Below, one piece after another: positions 50,255-58,508 of a stretch of DNA of 64,000 bases. How positions within the stretch are numbered: position 1 is the stretch's first letter; each line of letters starts with the position of its first letter. The position numbers and the translations under genes were made by a program. This DNA is from Selenomonas sp. AE3005 (GTDB lineage: Bacteria > Bacillota > Negativicutes > Selenomonadales > Selenomonadaceae): NCBI RefSeq assembly GCF_905233635.1, contig NZ_CAJODG010000023.1, positions 1 to 64,000 on the forward strand, in the 5' to 3' direction. The notes beneath the pieces were generated by a model. The model was not told the DNA's origin, did not search any database, and worked only from the letters and a program-made list of their open reading frames with translations.

Positions 50255-50399
50255 TTATAACGAGGCAAGAAAATGTCCCCCACCTCAGCAGGTGGGGGCA
50301 CGAATACCAAAACAGGCGGCGAGCATATCTCCCGCCTCGTTGCGAAGCGAAGCTTGTTCCAGTTTTGCCTATGGCAAAACTGGAACAACGGCGTTATAA
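50255..50399 (+). repeat. TTATAACG-ended intergenic repeat, copy C
   Basis: Same sequence as copy A for the first 90 bases, then an extra GCGAAGCGAAGCTTGTTCCAG stretch making GTTCCAGTTTTGCC-tat-GGCAAAACTGGAAC, a perfect 14-bp hairpin (50357-50387). It ends CGGCGTTATAA. 62 bases before the malic enzyme start. Confidence 0.88.
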
Positions 50400-50460
50400 T
50401 ACAGAAATTCACACATTATCTGTATATACTATTAGCCGTAATATGAAAGGAAGTATAGAA

Positions 50461-51693
50461 ATGAGCAATGTAAATGACGCAGCTCTGAAACTGCATAAAG
50501 AATATCAAGGTAAATTAGCCGTACATAGCAAAGTACCCCTGGAAAAGGCCGAAGATTTGACATTAGCCTACACCCCTGGTGTGGCAGCGCCCTGTCTGGC
50601 CATCAAGGACGATAAGCGCAAAGCCTATGACTACACCAGTAAAGGCAATATGGTGGCAGTAGTCACCAATGGCACTGCGGTACTAGGTCTGGGAAATATC
50701 GGTGCTCTGGCCGGCCTGCCGGTCATGGAAGGCAAAGCTATCCTCTTTAAGGGCTTTGCCGGCGTTGATGCCGTTCCCATTTGTCTGGACGCCAAGGAAC
50801 CCATGGAAGTCATAAAGGCCGTGCAGCTTATGGCGCCCACGTTCGGCGGCATCAATCTGGAAGATATCAAAGCGCCCCAGTGCTTTGATATTGAGCGCGA
50901 ATTGAAGAAAACGCTGGATATTCCCGTATTCCATGACGACCAGCACGGCACGGCTATCGTCGTGGTGTCTGCCCTGATAAATGCCTTTAAAATCGTCGGC
51001 AAGAGCTTTGCCACGGCCAAATTTATCGTAAATGGTGCCGGTGCAGCCGGTCAGGCAATTACCCGGCTGATTCACAGCGCCGGCGGCCGCAATATCATTC
51101 TCTGTGACTCCCGTGGTGCCATCTATGACGGCCGTCCCAATGGCATGAACCCCTATAAGGAAGACATTGCCAAAATAACCAATCCTGACCACGAGGCCGG
51201 CCCCTTAAACGCCGTTATCCGCAAGGCTGACGTCTTTATCGGCGTGTCCGTTGCCGGCTGTTTGACGCCCGATATGGTACGCACCATGAGAAAAGACGCT
51301 ATCGTCATGGGTATGGCCAACCCCGAACCGGAAATTATGCCCGATTTGGCCAAGAAGGCCGGTGCCCGAATCGTCTGCACGGGCCGCTCCGATTTCCCCA
51401 ATCAGGTCAATAACCTCCTGGCTTTCCCCGGCATCTTCCGTGGAGCGTTGGACGTACAGGCCAGCACCATCAACGAGGAAATGAAGATGGCGGCAGCCAA
51501 CGCCATTGCCTCACTGATTAAACCGGAGGAACTGAACGAAGACCATATTATAGCGAGCCCCTTCAATCCTGAAGTAGCCCCAACAGTTGCCGCCGCCGTA
51601 GCCAAAGCCGCCCGTAAGACCGGCGTAGCCAGAAACCGCAATATGACCCCGGAAATGGTGGCTGAGCATACACGGGAACTGCTGAAAAAGTAA
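50461..51693 (+). CDS. Malic enzyme (oxaloacetate-decarboxylating malate dehydrogenase)
   Basis: 410 residues from ATG at 50461 (AAAGGAAG at 7 bases; the frame runs open upstream into the repeat but lacks a site). It is the short bacterial form converting malate to pyruvate and CO2 with NAD(P)+. Landmarks: LAYTPGVAAPCLAI near 38 (catalytic Tyr), the Lys region KGNMVAVVTNGTAVLGLGNIGALAGLPVMEGKA split over 60-90, 'PVFHDDQHGTAIVV' (metal Asp pair) and the Rossmann loop FIVNGAGAAGQAI near 190. A single gene, probably driven from within or just after the repeat. Confidence 0.93.
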   Translation: MSNVNDAALKLHKEYQGKLAVHSKVPLEKAEDLTLAYTPGVAAPCLAIKDDKRKAYDYTSKGNMVAVVTNGTAVLGLGNIGALAGLPVMEGKAILFKGFAGVDAVPICLDAKEPMEVIKAVQLMAPTFGGINLEDIKAPQCFDIERELKKTLDIPVFHDDQHGTAIVVVSALINAFKIVGKSFATAKFIVNGAGAAGQAITRLIHSAGGRNIILCDSRGAIYDGRPNGMNPYKEDIAKITNPDHEAGPLNAVIRKADVFIGVSVAGCLTPDMVRTMRKDAIVMGMANPEPEIMPDLAKKAGARIVCTGRSDFPNQVNNLLAFPGIFRGALDVQASTINEEMKMAAANAIASLIKPEELNEDHIIASPFNPEVAPTVAAAVAKAARKTGVARNRNMTPEMVAEHTRELLKK

Positions 51694-51705
51694 AATTCCA
51701 AACAA

Positions 51706-51752
51706 AAAGACCGATACAATCAGCCTTCCCCCGCCGACTGTATCGGTCTTTT
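51706..51752. terminator. Bidirectional terminator between malic enzyme and the AbiE genes
   Basis: A perfect 14-bp stem AAAAGACCGATACA with its complement, T4 on both sides. Convergent genes meet here. Confidence 0.85.
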
Positions 51753-51773
51753 ACTCTATACAAAACGTGTTCT

Positions 51774-52634
51774 TTATTTCAACCTGCTTACCATCGCCTT
51801 GAAGAAATCTTCACTCCATATATGCAAACTTTCATCATGCTTTATGAAGGCACGTACATCGTTTTTAGCAGCTTCGTAGTTAATAGTGGCAAATCGCTGA
51901 CAAAGAAGTTCCTGCAAGCAGGTTATGGTCAGTTCTTCATTAGCTTTCCATGCCCCTGTCTGCTCCAAACGGCTTTGCAAGTGTGGCAGATTGATACTGG
52001 TACCCTGTTGGATATACCATACAAAATCATATAAATCCCGTCCCTTGACGCGATTTTTCCAATTCCGGCAAATGACCGCATGGAGTTTGCCAGCGAACAA
52101 GGATGGTTTATCGTATAATCTCACCATATATGGTACCGGCCTAAGGCCGTATTGGTACTCGAAAGTCGCTCCCTGTGGCGGATTTACATCAATCTCCACT
52201 TTGATTTTTACCTTTTCATCACTATGTATCGCTTTGAAATTACTATCCTTATTATAGATTGTTATGAGCTGAACCAGTGTATCGCCTTTGATAAAGGCAG
52301 ACTGTATCGCCGTATCGATGTTCTTTTCCTTGCGGGAAACTTCCATGTCCAGACCAAAACTCAATAGCGTATCTCTTATTGCCGAACAATATTTATCCAG
52401 TGCAAAATCTGGTTCAGGCACCTCTAACGAGAAATCCATATCCTCTGAAAACCTGTCCAAACCATGGAATAAGCGTAACGCTGTCCCCCCATAAAAGGCA
52501 GCCACTTTGAAAAAATCGGTTCTGCTCAAGCCATAAAGCGCTATCTCCTGTACGATTTCTTTAAGCGCATTACGGTACTCATCAGCATTTTGAGGATTAT
52601 ACATTTCTATAAAATCCTGAAAAAGCATATTCAT
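51774..52634 (-). CDS. AbiEii/AbiGii-type nucleotidyltransferase toxin
   Basis: 286 residues from ATG at 52634, whose A is the last base of the upstream stop (TGATG), so the two genes are coupled. The nucleotidyltransferase core reads FYGGTALRLFHGLDRFSEDMDFSL (the GGTxLR helix then the catalytic D-x-D in EDMDFSL). 'KLHAVICRNWKNRVKGRDLYDFVWYI' near 195-220 is the second conserved block (K...R..DLYD). It would be the toxin of a type IV toxin-antitoxin and abortive-infection pair; targets in relatives are tRNA ends or GTP binding. All key residues are present. Confidence 0.9.
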   Translation of the reverse strand: MNMLFQDFIEMYNPQNADEYRNALKEIVQEIALYGLSRTDFFKVAAFYGGTALRLFHGLDRFSEDMDFSLEVPEPDFALDKYCSAIRDTLLSFGLDMEVSRKEKNIDTAIQSAFIKGDTLVQLITIYNKDSNFKAIHSDEKVKIKVEIDVNPPQGATFEYQYGLRPVPYMVRLYDKPSLFAGKLHAVICRNWKNRVKGRDLYDFVWYIQQGTSINLPHLQSRLEQTGAWKANEELTITCLQELLCQRFATINYEAAKNDVRAFIKHDESLHIWSEDFFKAMVSRLK

Positions 52635-53224
52635 CACACGCACCGCCTTTCTTCCATTATTTTACTTAGGAACAATAGATTTCTCTTTTTATAATACGGT
52701 GCCAAAGTTACTATATCGGTTGCATCTAAATTTCGCAAATCTTCTTCGTTAATCCGTAAATCATCAAACAATAACTCTTTAAGTGCTTTTTTGCTGAATA
52801 CCGGCTTCTGTATGTATAGCATATCACAAATAGCCTTTTCCGGCGTAGCCAGCGCATATCCCATCCCATTTTCCTGTTGCCACTTTACTCCCACATGGTA
52901 GATGGCCTTGGGAACATCCCGGTAATAAAACGTGCCGATTTCATTTCTAAATACCTTCGAACGGTTCTTGTCATAGGTCGCAGAGGTACAACCAAAAACA
53001 CGTTCAGGTATCAGTCCATGCAAAGAAAGTGCTGTTTCAAAAGAAACATAAGACGGCCCGTATATGGCTCCAGCCAATAAATATGTAGCTATATTCTTAT
53101 CCGTTGCATACATACCTCTACGTAAACGGTACAATGCCTTATCTTCTACCATACGTTTTAGCTTCATATCAGGATTCGCATAATTGGTAAGGCCATTTAG
53201 TATCTCTACACTGTCTCTAATCAT
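52634..53224 (-). CDS. AbiEi-type antitoxin
   Basis: 196 residues, ATG at 53224 behind GGAGG. The N-terminal winged-helix part (about 1-60; 'LVEDKALYRLRRGMYAT'-like 'MVEDKALYRLRRGMYATDKNI') and the following 'GPSYVSFETALSLHGLIPERVFGCTSAT' and 'YALATPEKAICDMLYI' are the diagnostic blocks of AbiEi antitoxins. Known members repress their own promoter and neutralise the toxin without binding it. The gene is AT-richer than its surroundings. Confidence 0.9.
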   Translation of the reverse strand: MIRDSVEILNGLTNYANPDMKLKRMVEDKALYRLRRGMYATDKNIATYLLAGAIYGPSYVSFETALSLHGLIPERVFGCTSATYDKNRSKVFRNEIGTFYYRDVPKAIYHVGVKWQQENGMGYALATPEKAICDMLYIQKPVFSKKALKELLFDDLRINEEDLRNLDATDIVTLAPYYKKRNLLFLSKIMEERRCV

Positions 53225-53247
53225 ACCGATTTCCTCCTGTTAATATC

Positions 53248-53276
53248 ATTGTATGATAGTATGTGGAGAAAATCAA
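53248..53276 (-). promoter_or_regulatory. Predicted promoter of the AbiE operon
   Basis: Minus strand: -35 TTGATT (53276-53271), 17-base spacer, -10 TACAAT (53253-53248), 24 bases before the ATG. Confidence 0.65.
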
Positions 53277-53325
53277 TATATTTATATAATATATGTGAGC
53301 AATGGTCAAATTTCGCAAAAATAAT

Positions 53326-53363
53326 AAGGAGGTAATATCGCCGCAACGACATTACCTCCCTTT
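53326..53363 (-). terminator. Terminator after gyrA
   Basis: AAGGAGGTAATATCG pairs with CG-CATTACCTCCCTT across a 6-base loop, with T-rich DNA beyond on the minus strand. It lies about 100 bases past the gyrA stop. Confidence 0.7.
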
Positions 53364-53464
53364 CAAGCGAGCTTTTCTACTTTCAGTATCAGATATTTCT
53401 AAAGTAAATAACTGCAAGTTCTATAGCAAAAAGAACAAGTAAAGCTCTATTCCCTATATATTTG

Positions 53465-55876
53465 TTAGTCTTCCTTCTGCTCCAAAGTTGCCATGGACGC
53501 TACCTTGTCATTTTCTGCCGTGGTCATGAGCTTGACGCCCTGTGTGTTGCGGCTGATGACGGAGATATCGGACACATTGGTGCGGATTACGATACCGTCG
53601 GTGGTTATGAGCATCAGTTCATGGTCAGGACGGACTACCTTAATGCCTACCACACAGCCGGTTTTTTCCGTGACCTTCATATTGATAAGGCCCTTGCCGC
53701 CACGTGTCTGAGCGCGGTATTCGTCGGTGCTGGTACGTTTGCCATAGCCGCATTCCGTAACGGTGAGGACTTCGGCATTGCGCACGAGGATATCCATGCC
53801 GACAACTTCATCACCGTCAGACAGGGTAATGCCCTTTACGCCGCGCGCCATACGTCCCATAGCGCGGACATCGTCCTCGGAGAAGGCAATAGCCTTACCG
53901 AGTTTGGTACCCAGCATCAGATAGCTTTCACCATCGGTGAATTTAACACCCATGAGGTCATCATCATCGTCAAGGTTAATGGCATTCAGGCCATTTTTAC
54001 GCAGGTTGCTGAACTCAGACAGGGACGTTTTCTTCACGATACCCTTGCGGGTAGCCATAAAGAGGTATCTATCCGGGTCAAAGCCCTTGACCTGAATGAC
54101 CGCCGTAATCTTTTCGCCCTGGTCAATCGCCGTTCCTTTGGCCGTACGGCTGGATTCGGCAATTTCGTAGGCTTTGAGGCTGTACACACGGCCCCGGGTC
54201 GTAAAGAACAGGATGGTGTGGTGGGTAGTGGTAATCAGCAGGTTTTCCACAAAATCCGTTTCTTTAGTACCCATGCCCTTAATGCCCTTGCCGCCGCGAT
54301 TCTGACGACGGTAAGTATCCAGCGGCATACGCTTGATGTAGTTGTTATGCGTGAGGGTAATCACCACATCTTCTTCCGCGATGAGGTCTTCCACATCGAT
54401 TTCCGAGGTGTCAATGGTGAGTTTCGTGCGGCGGTCATCGCCGTACTTTTCCTTCACAGCCGTAAGTTCTTCTTTGATGATGTTCAGGATTTTCTGTTCA
54501 TCAGCCAGGATAGCCTTGAAATTTTCAATAGCCTTCAAAGTTTCCTGATATTCTTCCTCAATCTTCTCCCGTTCCAGGCCGGTGAGGCGCTGGAGGCGGA
54601 GGTCGAGGATGGCCTGTGCCTGCTTGTCAGAGAGCTTAAAGCCCGTCATCAAGGCCTCTTTGGCGATATCAGCCGTGCGGCTCTCGCGGATGGTCGTAAT
54701 GACTGCGTCCAGATGGTCGAGGGCGATGTTCAAGCCTTCCAAGATATGTGCGCGGGCCTCAGCCTTTTTCAGTTCATACTGCGTGCGGCGGGTAATAACT
54801 TCTTCCTGGTGCTTGATGTAATAATGCAGCACCTGCTTGAGGTTCAATACCTGCGGCTTGCCGTCTACCAAGGCCAGCATGATTACGCCGAAACTTTCCT
54901 GCAGCTGCGTATGCTTAAAGAGCTGGTTCAGAATAACATTGGCGTTAGCGTCGCGGCGCAGGTCGATAACAATGTGCATACCATTGCGGTCAGATTCATC
55001 ACGCAAATCAGTAATGCCTTCAATCTGCTTATCACGGACAAGCTGGGCAATCTTTTCAATAAGACGAGCCTTGTTTACTTGATAGGGCAGTTCCGTAACT
55101 ACAATACGCGGCTTGCCGTTGCTCATGGTTTCGATATGGGCATTGGCGCGCATTTTGATAATGCCGCGGCCAGTGGTATAAGCCTGACGAATGCCTTCCT
55201 TGCCCAGTACCAGACCAGCAGTCGGGAAGTCCGGCCCCTTGATAACCGTCATAAGCTCTTCGATAGAAGTATCGGGATTATCAATAAGCATTAACGTACC
55301 GTCAATAACCTCGCCCATATTGTGCGGAGGAATATTGGTGGCCATACCTACGGCTATACCGGACGTACCGTTTACCAACAGCTGTGGGAACTTGGCCGGC
55401 AATACCGACGGCTCCTTCAGGGATTCATCGTAATTCGGGGTAAAGTCCACCGTTTCCTTGTCGATGTCCTGTAACATCAACTCCGAAATCTTGGACATAC
55501 GGACTTCCGTATAACGCATAGCTGCGGCCGGGTCACCATCGACGGAACCAAAGTTACCATGACCGTCTGCCAGCATGTAACGCATAGAAAAGTCCTGAGC
55601 CATACGCACAATGGCATCATAAACGGAGCTATCACCATGCGGGTGATATTTACCGAGTACTTCACCGACGATACGAGCCGATTTCTTATAGGGCTTGCCT
55701 GAGCCCATACCAGCTTCCTGCATGGCATAGAGTATACGGCGGTGTACCGGCTTCAAACCATCGCGGACATCCGGCAATGCACGGGAGACGATAACACTCA
55801 TCGCATAGTCGATGTAGCAGTTCTTCATCTCGTGTTCCAGATTGACGGGGACTATTTTTCCCTGTTCAAACTCCAC
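53465..55876 (-). CDS. gyrA: DNA gyrase subunit A
   Basis: 803 residues from GTG at 55876 (GAGGT just before). Breakage-reunion domain with the catalytic Tyr in AAAMRYTEVRM (near 122) and the quinolone-resistance region 'HPHGDSSVYDAIVRMAQDFSMR' (Ser and Asp at the E. coli 83 and 87 positions are kept, i.e. wild-type like). The C-terminal pinwheel holds the GyrA box QNRGGKGIKG near 525, one change from QRRGGKG. With GyrB it makes the supercoiling enzyme. It is separated from gyrB by about 4.5 kb, unlike the usual adjacent order. Confidence 0.97.
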   Translation of the reverse strand: MEFEQGKIVPVNLEHEMKNCYIDYAMSVIVSRALPDVRDGLKPVHRRILYAMQEAGMGSGKPYKKSARIVGEVLGKYHPHGDSSVYDAIVRMAQDFSMRYMLADGHGNFGSVDGDPAAAMRYTEVRMSKISELMLQDIDKETVDFTPNYDESLKEPSVLPAKFPQLLVNGTSGIAVGMATNIPPHNMGEVIDGTLMLIDNPDTSIEELMTVIKGPDFPTAGLVLGKEGIRQAYTTGRGIIKMRANAHIETMSNGKPRIVVTELPYQVNKARLIEKIAQLVRDKQIEGITDLRDESDRNGMHIVIDLRRDANANVILNQLFKHTQLQESFGVIMLALVDGKPQVLNLKQVLHYYIKHQEEVITRRTQYELKKAEARAHILEGLNIALDHLDAVITTIRESRTADIAKEALMTGFKLSDKQAQAILDLRLQRLTGLEREKIEEEYQETLKAIENFKAILADEQKILNIIKEELTAVKEKYGDDRRTKLTIDTSEIDVEDLIAEEDVVITLTHNNYIKRMPLDTYRRQNRGGKGIKGMGTKETDFVENLLITTTHHTILFFTTRGRVYSLKAYEIAESSRTAKGTAIDQGEKITAVIQVKGFDPDRYLFMATRKGIVKKTSLSEFSNLRKNGLNAINLDDDDDLMGVKFTDGESYLMLGTKLGKAIAFSEDDVRAMGRMARGVKGITLSDGDEVVGMDILVRNAEVLTVTECGYGKRTSTDEYRAQTRGGKGLINMKVTEKTGCVVGIKVVRPDHELMLITTDGIVIRTNVSDISVISRNTQGVKLMTTAENDKVASMATLEQKED

Positions 55877-55977
55877 AATCTCACCTCAAAATCTTCCTGC
55901 TTGTCCATAAAAATATATGCTAAAGCTATAATAAAAATGCAAAATACTAGCTTCTTATTATATCATTTTTAAACAAA

Positions 55978-56017
55978 AAAGTCCATCAACACTGATAAAA
56001 TAAGCGTTGACAGACTC
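55978..56017 (-). terminator. Terminator before gyrA, for leftward transcripts
   Basis: On the minus strand GTCTGTCAACGCT pairs imperfectly with AGTGTTGATGGAC and is followed by T6. It would stop leftward RNA from the locus to its right. Confidence 0.65.
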
Positions 56018-56030
56018 CAATCATTAGTAT
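56007..56030 (+). promoter_or_regulatory. Predicted promoter of the small peptide RNA, copy 2
   Basis: A consensus -35 TTGACA (56007-56012) with TATAAC 15 bases on, or TAACAT at 17 bases, as the -10. It reads toward the 20-residue frame at 56093. Confidence 0.5.
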
Positions 56031-56092
56031 AACATCTTACTTAGGTGCTGTTTGGCGGTCTAATTTTGCCCTCAGAATTGAGGTGCTCGCCT

Positions 56093-56155
56093 ATGAATGA
56101 GCTAATCATAGTTCTGTTTATAATCTTGCTCATTATTATAGAGATAAAAAAATAA
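56093..56155 (+). CDS. Tiny hydrophobic peptide (20 aa), candidate type I toxin, copy 2
   Basis: ATG at 56093 follows GAGGTG by 7 bases. The product MNELIIVLFIILLIIIEIKK is one hydrophobic helix capped by charges, close in build to the E. coli Ibs toxins. The stop codon is the start of a hairpin (AAACCGCC...GGCGGTTT). The locus matches the one at 12.9 kb: upstream TGGCGGT-TAAT-GCCCT, then the peptide, then a GC-rich hairpin, then CTAACCG. A strong minus-strand promoter to the right would make an RNA running into the same hairpin. Not tested; called a toxin only by layout. Confidence 0.55.
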   Translation: MNELIIVLFIILLIIIEIKK

Positions 56156-56186
56156 ACCGCCCTAGCCTCGCAAACTTCGGCGGTTT
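56154..56186. terminator. Bidirectional hairpin shared by the peptide mRNA and antisense RNA, copy 2
   Basis: AAACCGCC (56154-56161) pairs with GGCGGTTT (56179-56186). On the minus strand T7 follows, a good terminator for antisense RNA. Confidence 0.68.
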
Positions 56187-56264
56187 ATTCATTTTGAAAA
56201 TAGCCTAACCGAGGGCGACCGCCCTACAAGGCCTAGCGTTGCGTCGCTAGGCGGCACCTTCTTT
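56155..56264 (-). ncRNA. Candidate antisense RNA convergent on the small peptide gene, copy 2
   Basis: Minus-strand promoter -35 TTGCCT (56300-56295), 18-base spacer, -10 TATAAT (56276-56271). The RNA would start near 56264 and end at the hairpin at 56154-56186, about 105 bases. It would fold strongly: GCCTAGCG-ttgcgt-CGCTAGGC (56231-56252) and AGGGCG-ac-CGCCCT (56212-56225). Confidence 0.45.
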
Positions 56265-56278
56265 ACGTACATTATAGC

Positions 56279-56313
56279 ATTTGCCGTATATAATAGGCAA
56301 ATGCTTTTTATTT
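56279..56313 (+). terminator. Plus-strand terminator beyond the small peptide locus, copy 2
   Basis: GCATTTGCC-gtatataata-GGCAAATGC (56278-56305) followed by TTTTTATTTTATTT on the plus strand. It would end any plus-strand RNA that passes the first hairpin, before the convergent ppx gene. Confidence 0.65.
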
Positions 56314-57221
56314 TATTTCCCCATTATCTGGTCATATATATAACCTTCCCTTACCCCCGAATCACTATACGTAATCCAATGGCTTTGGAACCTGCGGGAC
56401 AGCACGCTGGCGATAATCAGCCCCGGGATAATGGTATTGAGCCTTTCCGGCACAGAACGCATCAGTGTTATGGACATTTCCTGAGTCATGCCCAAATCAC
56501 TGACAAAATTGCCGATAATGCTGCGGATATTCTTAGTTTCCAAACGGCGGTTAGCCGCCGGCAGGTTAAATAATTCATTGTTTAATGCACAGGCTCCTTT
56601 AAAAGTACCGCCTATGCCCACAATCTCCGCCTCACTGATACTGATAAAATCTGAGGCCGCAGCGATGGTTGCCTCAGCCTCACCATGCATTTCCATGCAC
56701 TCCTGCATTGTCGGCAGGACATCTTTTACGTACTTGCTGGCAAAACTCAGCGAGCCGATAGGCAGGCTGGTCTTATACTGGATTTGCCGGTCACGATAAG
56801 TCACAATCTCCGTGCTGCCCCCGCCTATATCAATCAGCAGGCCGGAATCATTCTGCAGATTATGAGTGGCACCGATAAAATCAAAAGTAGCCTCCTCGTC
56901 ACCACTGATAACCTGAATCTTAATGCCCGTACGCTCTTCGATGGCCTCTACAGCCTCACGGCTGTTTTTGGCATTACGCAAAGCCGCTGTGGTAAAAGCC
57001 GCCACGCGATTGATTTTAAAGCAATGGAGAAAACGCTTATACTCCAGCAAAGTCTCCACTGCCCGTTCAATTCCCTCCGGCTGCATTACGCCTTCTTTTA
57101 CATAGGAGGCCAGTCCCACCGTAGCCTTGCGTTTCATCAGTTGTTCAAAATGGTTGCCCTCGATAAGATAAACTGCCATCCGTATCGTATTGGAACCAAT
57201 GTCAATTATCCCCTGTAGCAT
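56313..57221 (-). CDS. Ppx/GppA phosphatase family protein
   Basis: 302 residues from ATG at 57221 (GGAG at 8 bases; the earlier ATG at 57227 is too close). An ASKHA-fold exopolyphosphatase or pppGpp phosphatase: 'GIIDIGSNTIRMAVY' (phosphate-1 loop), 'QVISGDEEATFDFIGATHNL', 'GLLIDIGGGSTEIVTYRDRQI' (phosphate-2 loop) and 'EIVGIGGTFKGACAL'. It is the short form without the C-terminal HD domain. It comes 19 bases after the threonine-synthase-like gene, so they are likely one transcript. Confidence 0.93.
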   Translation of the reverse strand: MLQGIIDIGSNTIRMAVYLIEGNHFEQLMKRKATVGLASYVKEGVMQPEGIERAVETLLEYKRFLHCFKINRVAAFTTAALRNAKNSREAVEAIEERTGIKIQVISGDEEATFDFIGATHNLQNDSGLLIDIGGGSTEIVTYRDRQIQYKTSLPIGSLSFASKYVKDVLPTMQECMEMHGEAEATIAAASDFISISEAEIVGIGGTFKGACALNNELFNLPAANRRLETKNIRSIIGNFVSDLGMTQEMSITLMRSVPERLNTIIPGLIIASVLSRRFQSHWITYSDSGVREGYIYDQIMGK

Positions 57222-57240
57222 CGCCATTTCTCCTAAAGTA

Positions 57241-58236
57241 TCAGCGCTTGAGGCCGCTGCCCGTCATGGGAATAACCACTCTGTAATTATCCGGCTTGCC
57301 TGCGGCAAAGAACTTTTCTGCCCCGGCCAAAGCTGCGGCAGAAGTCAGCTCCACATACACGCCCTTGGAGGCCAGGAACTTCTTCGCCTTGAGAATGTCC
57401 GTATCTTCCACCGTCACCACATCGCCGCCGCTCTGCTTTAAGATATTCACCATGGTATTCAGGCGCTTCGGCGTTTCAATACGGATAGCATGAGCAATCG
57501 TCGTCTTTTTCGGCTGCGGTTCCTTGTCATAGAAAGCCTCATACAGTGGTGCACACTTGCTGCTCTGTACGGCCACAAAATGCGGCAGACGGCCAATCTC
57601 CATAAAACCATTGAAGAGGCCGATAAGCATGGTGCCATTGCCCACAGGCATGAAAATATACTCAGGAATTTTGTTGCCCAGCTGCTTGTAAATCTCCTTG
57701 GCCATGGGGCGCATCCCCTCGAAGAACAGGGGATTGTACACATGCGAAGCATAATAGGCATCGCCAAGATTCTTCTTGACAGCAGCACAGGTATTCATGC
57801 GTCCGTTGGGAACTTTTACAATCTTCGCACCGTAGGACTCAATCTGATTAGCCATTTCGCTGGACAAATCATCCGGCACATATACAGTACATTCAATGCC
57901 GGCAGCCGCTGCATAAGCCGCCATCGAGGCACCTGCATTGCCTGCCGAATCAAGGGCGATTTTCTTAATCCCCAAATGGTTTATCTCATTTATCAGCGTA
58001 TGAGCGCCACGATCCTTAAATGAGCCTGTCGGCTGAAGATTCTCCAGTTTCAGCAGCACATCCAGCTTGCCGGATTTCAGCGGCAGCATTGGTGTCTCCA
58101 CTTCCCCCAGCGTAATTTCCGTATGCACCTCATCCATAGGGTCTTTATGCAAGCGGAACATACCCCCACACTCACACATATAGGAATGCGTATTCAGCGG
58201 ATATGGCTTTTTGCATTTCTCACAGTAAAAATACAT
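57241..58236 (-). CDS. Threonine-synthase-like PLP enzyme
   Basis: 331 residues from ATG at 58236 (GGAGGGG at 5 bases). An N-terminal zinc ribbon (MYFYCEKCKKPYPL ... CECGG) precedes the PLP type II fold: PLP Lys74 in NLQPTGSFKDRGAH, 'SAGNAGASMAAYAAAAGIECTVYVPDD', and the phosphate-binding 'PVGNGTMLIGLFNG'. Such proteins make threonine from O-phosphohomoserine; related ones are diaminopropionate or cysteate synthases. No other threonine genes are adjacent, so the exact reaction is less sure than the fold. Confidence 0.82.
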   Translation of the reverse strand: MYFYCEKCKKPYPLNTHSYMCECGGMFRLHKDPMDEVHTEITLGEVETPMLPLKSGKLDVLLKLENLQPTGSFKDRGAHTLINEINHLGIKKIALDSAGNAGASMAAYAAAAGIECTVYVPDDLSSEMANQIESYGAKIVKVPNGRMNTCAAVKKNLGDAYYASHVYNPLFFEGMRPMAKEIYKQLGNKIPEYIFMPVGNGTMLIGLFNGFMEIGRLPHFVAVQSSKCAPLYEAFYDKEPQPKKTTIAHAIRIETPKRLNTMVNILKQSGGDVVTVEDTDILKAKKFLASKGVYVELTSAAALAGAEKFFAAGKPDNYRVVIPMTGSGLKR

Positions 58237-58360
58237 GTCAACCCCTCCTAATATTATTGCTAAAATTTGCATCAATGCGCAGTCGTATACTTTATTATTA
58301 TATTCGCCATAAGAACGCCAATCCCTTTTTTCATAAATTAACAGAAACTCTATTTTTCTA

Positions 58361-58389
58361 TTGAAATCATTTTGCAAATGTTGTATTAT
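58361..58389 (+). promoter_or_regulatory. Strong predicted promoter of an orphan small RNA
   Basis: -35 TTGAAA (58361-58366), exact 17-base spacer, -10 TATTAT (58384-58389). No coding gene follows on this strand. Confidence 0.7.
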
Positions 58390-58395
58390 AGAGAA

Positions 58396-58486
58396 GGGAG
58401 AACAACGATATATAGTATATCGTTGTAGGCAGAAGGTATAGAGGCGGCAAAAGCAGGAACGTTCGGTAGTTCCTGCTTTTGCATTA
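58396..58486 (+). ncRNA. Orphan small RNA candidate (about 90 nt, two hairpins)
   Basis: From the predicted start near 58396: GGGAG, then a perfect 11-bp hairpin (ACAACGATATA-tag-TATATCGTTGT, 58402-58426), a purine-rich single-stranded linker with AGAAGG and GAGGCGG (ribosome-site-like, 58431-58447), then a 14-bp terminator hairpin (GCAAAAGCAGGAAC with GTTCCTGCTTTTGC, 58447-58482). It is divergent from the threonine-synthase-like gene and convergent with htpX, so it is not a leader of either. No open frame over a few codons. Not a family I recognise. Confidence 0.6.
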
Positions 58487-58508
58487 TAAAGTTATAAAGA
58501 AAAAATCA

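Noticed and set aside
50365..50460. N-terminal extension of malic enzyme through repeat copy C
   Set aside because: The MAKLEQRRY-type residues come from the repeat, which gives the same peptide at other loci; AAAGGAAG marks ATG 50461.
53398..53462. Short hydrophobic frame just after gyrA on the minus strand (LLVLFAIELAVIYFRNI)
   Set aside because: It looks like the small peptides elsewhere but has no start codon, no ribosome site and no facing promoter.
53462..55294. Long open frame opposite gyrA
   Set aside because: Antisense shadow of a highly biased gene; no start context and no recognisable domain.
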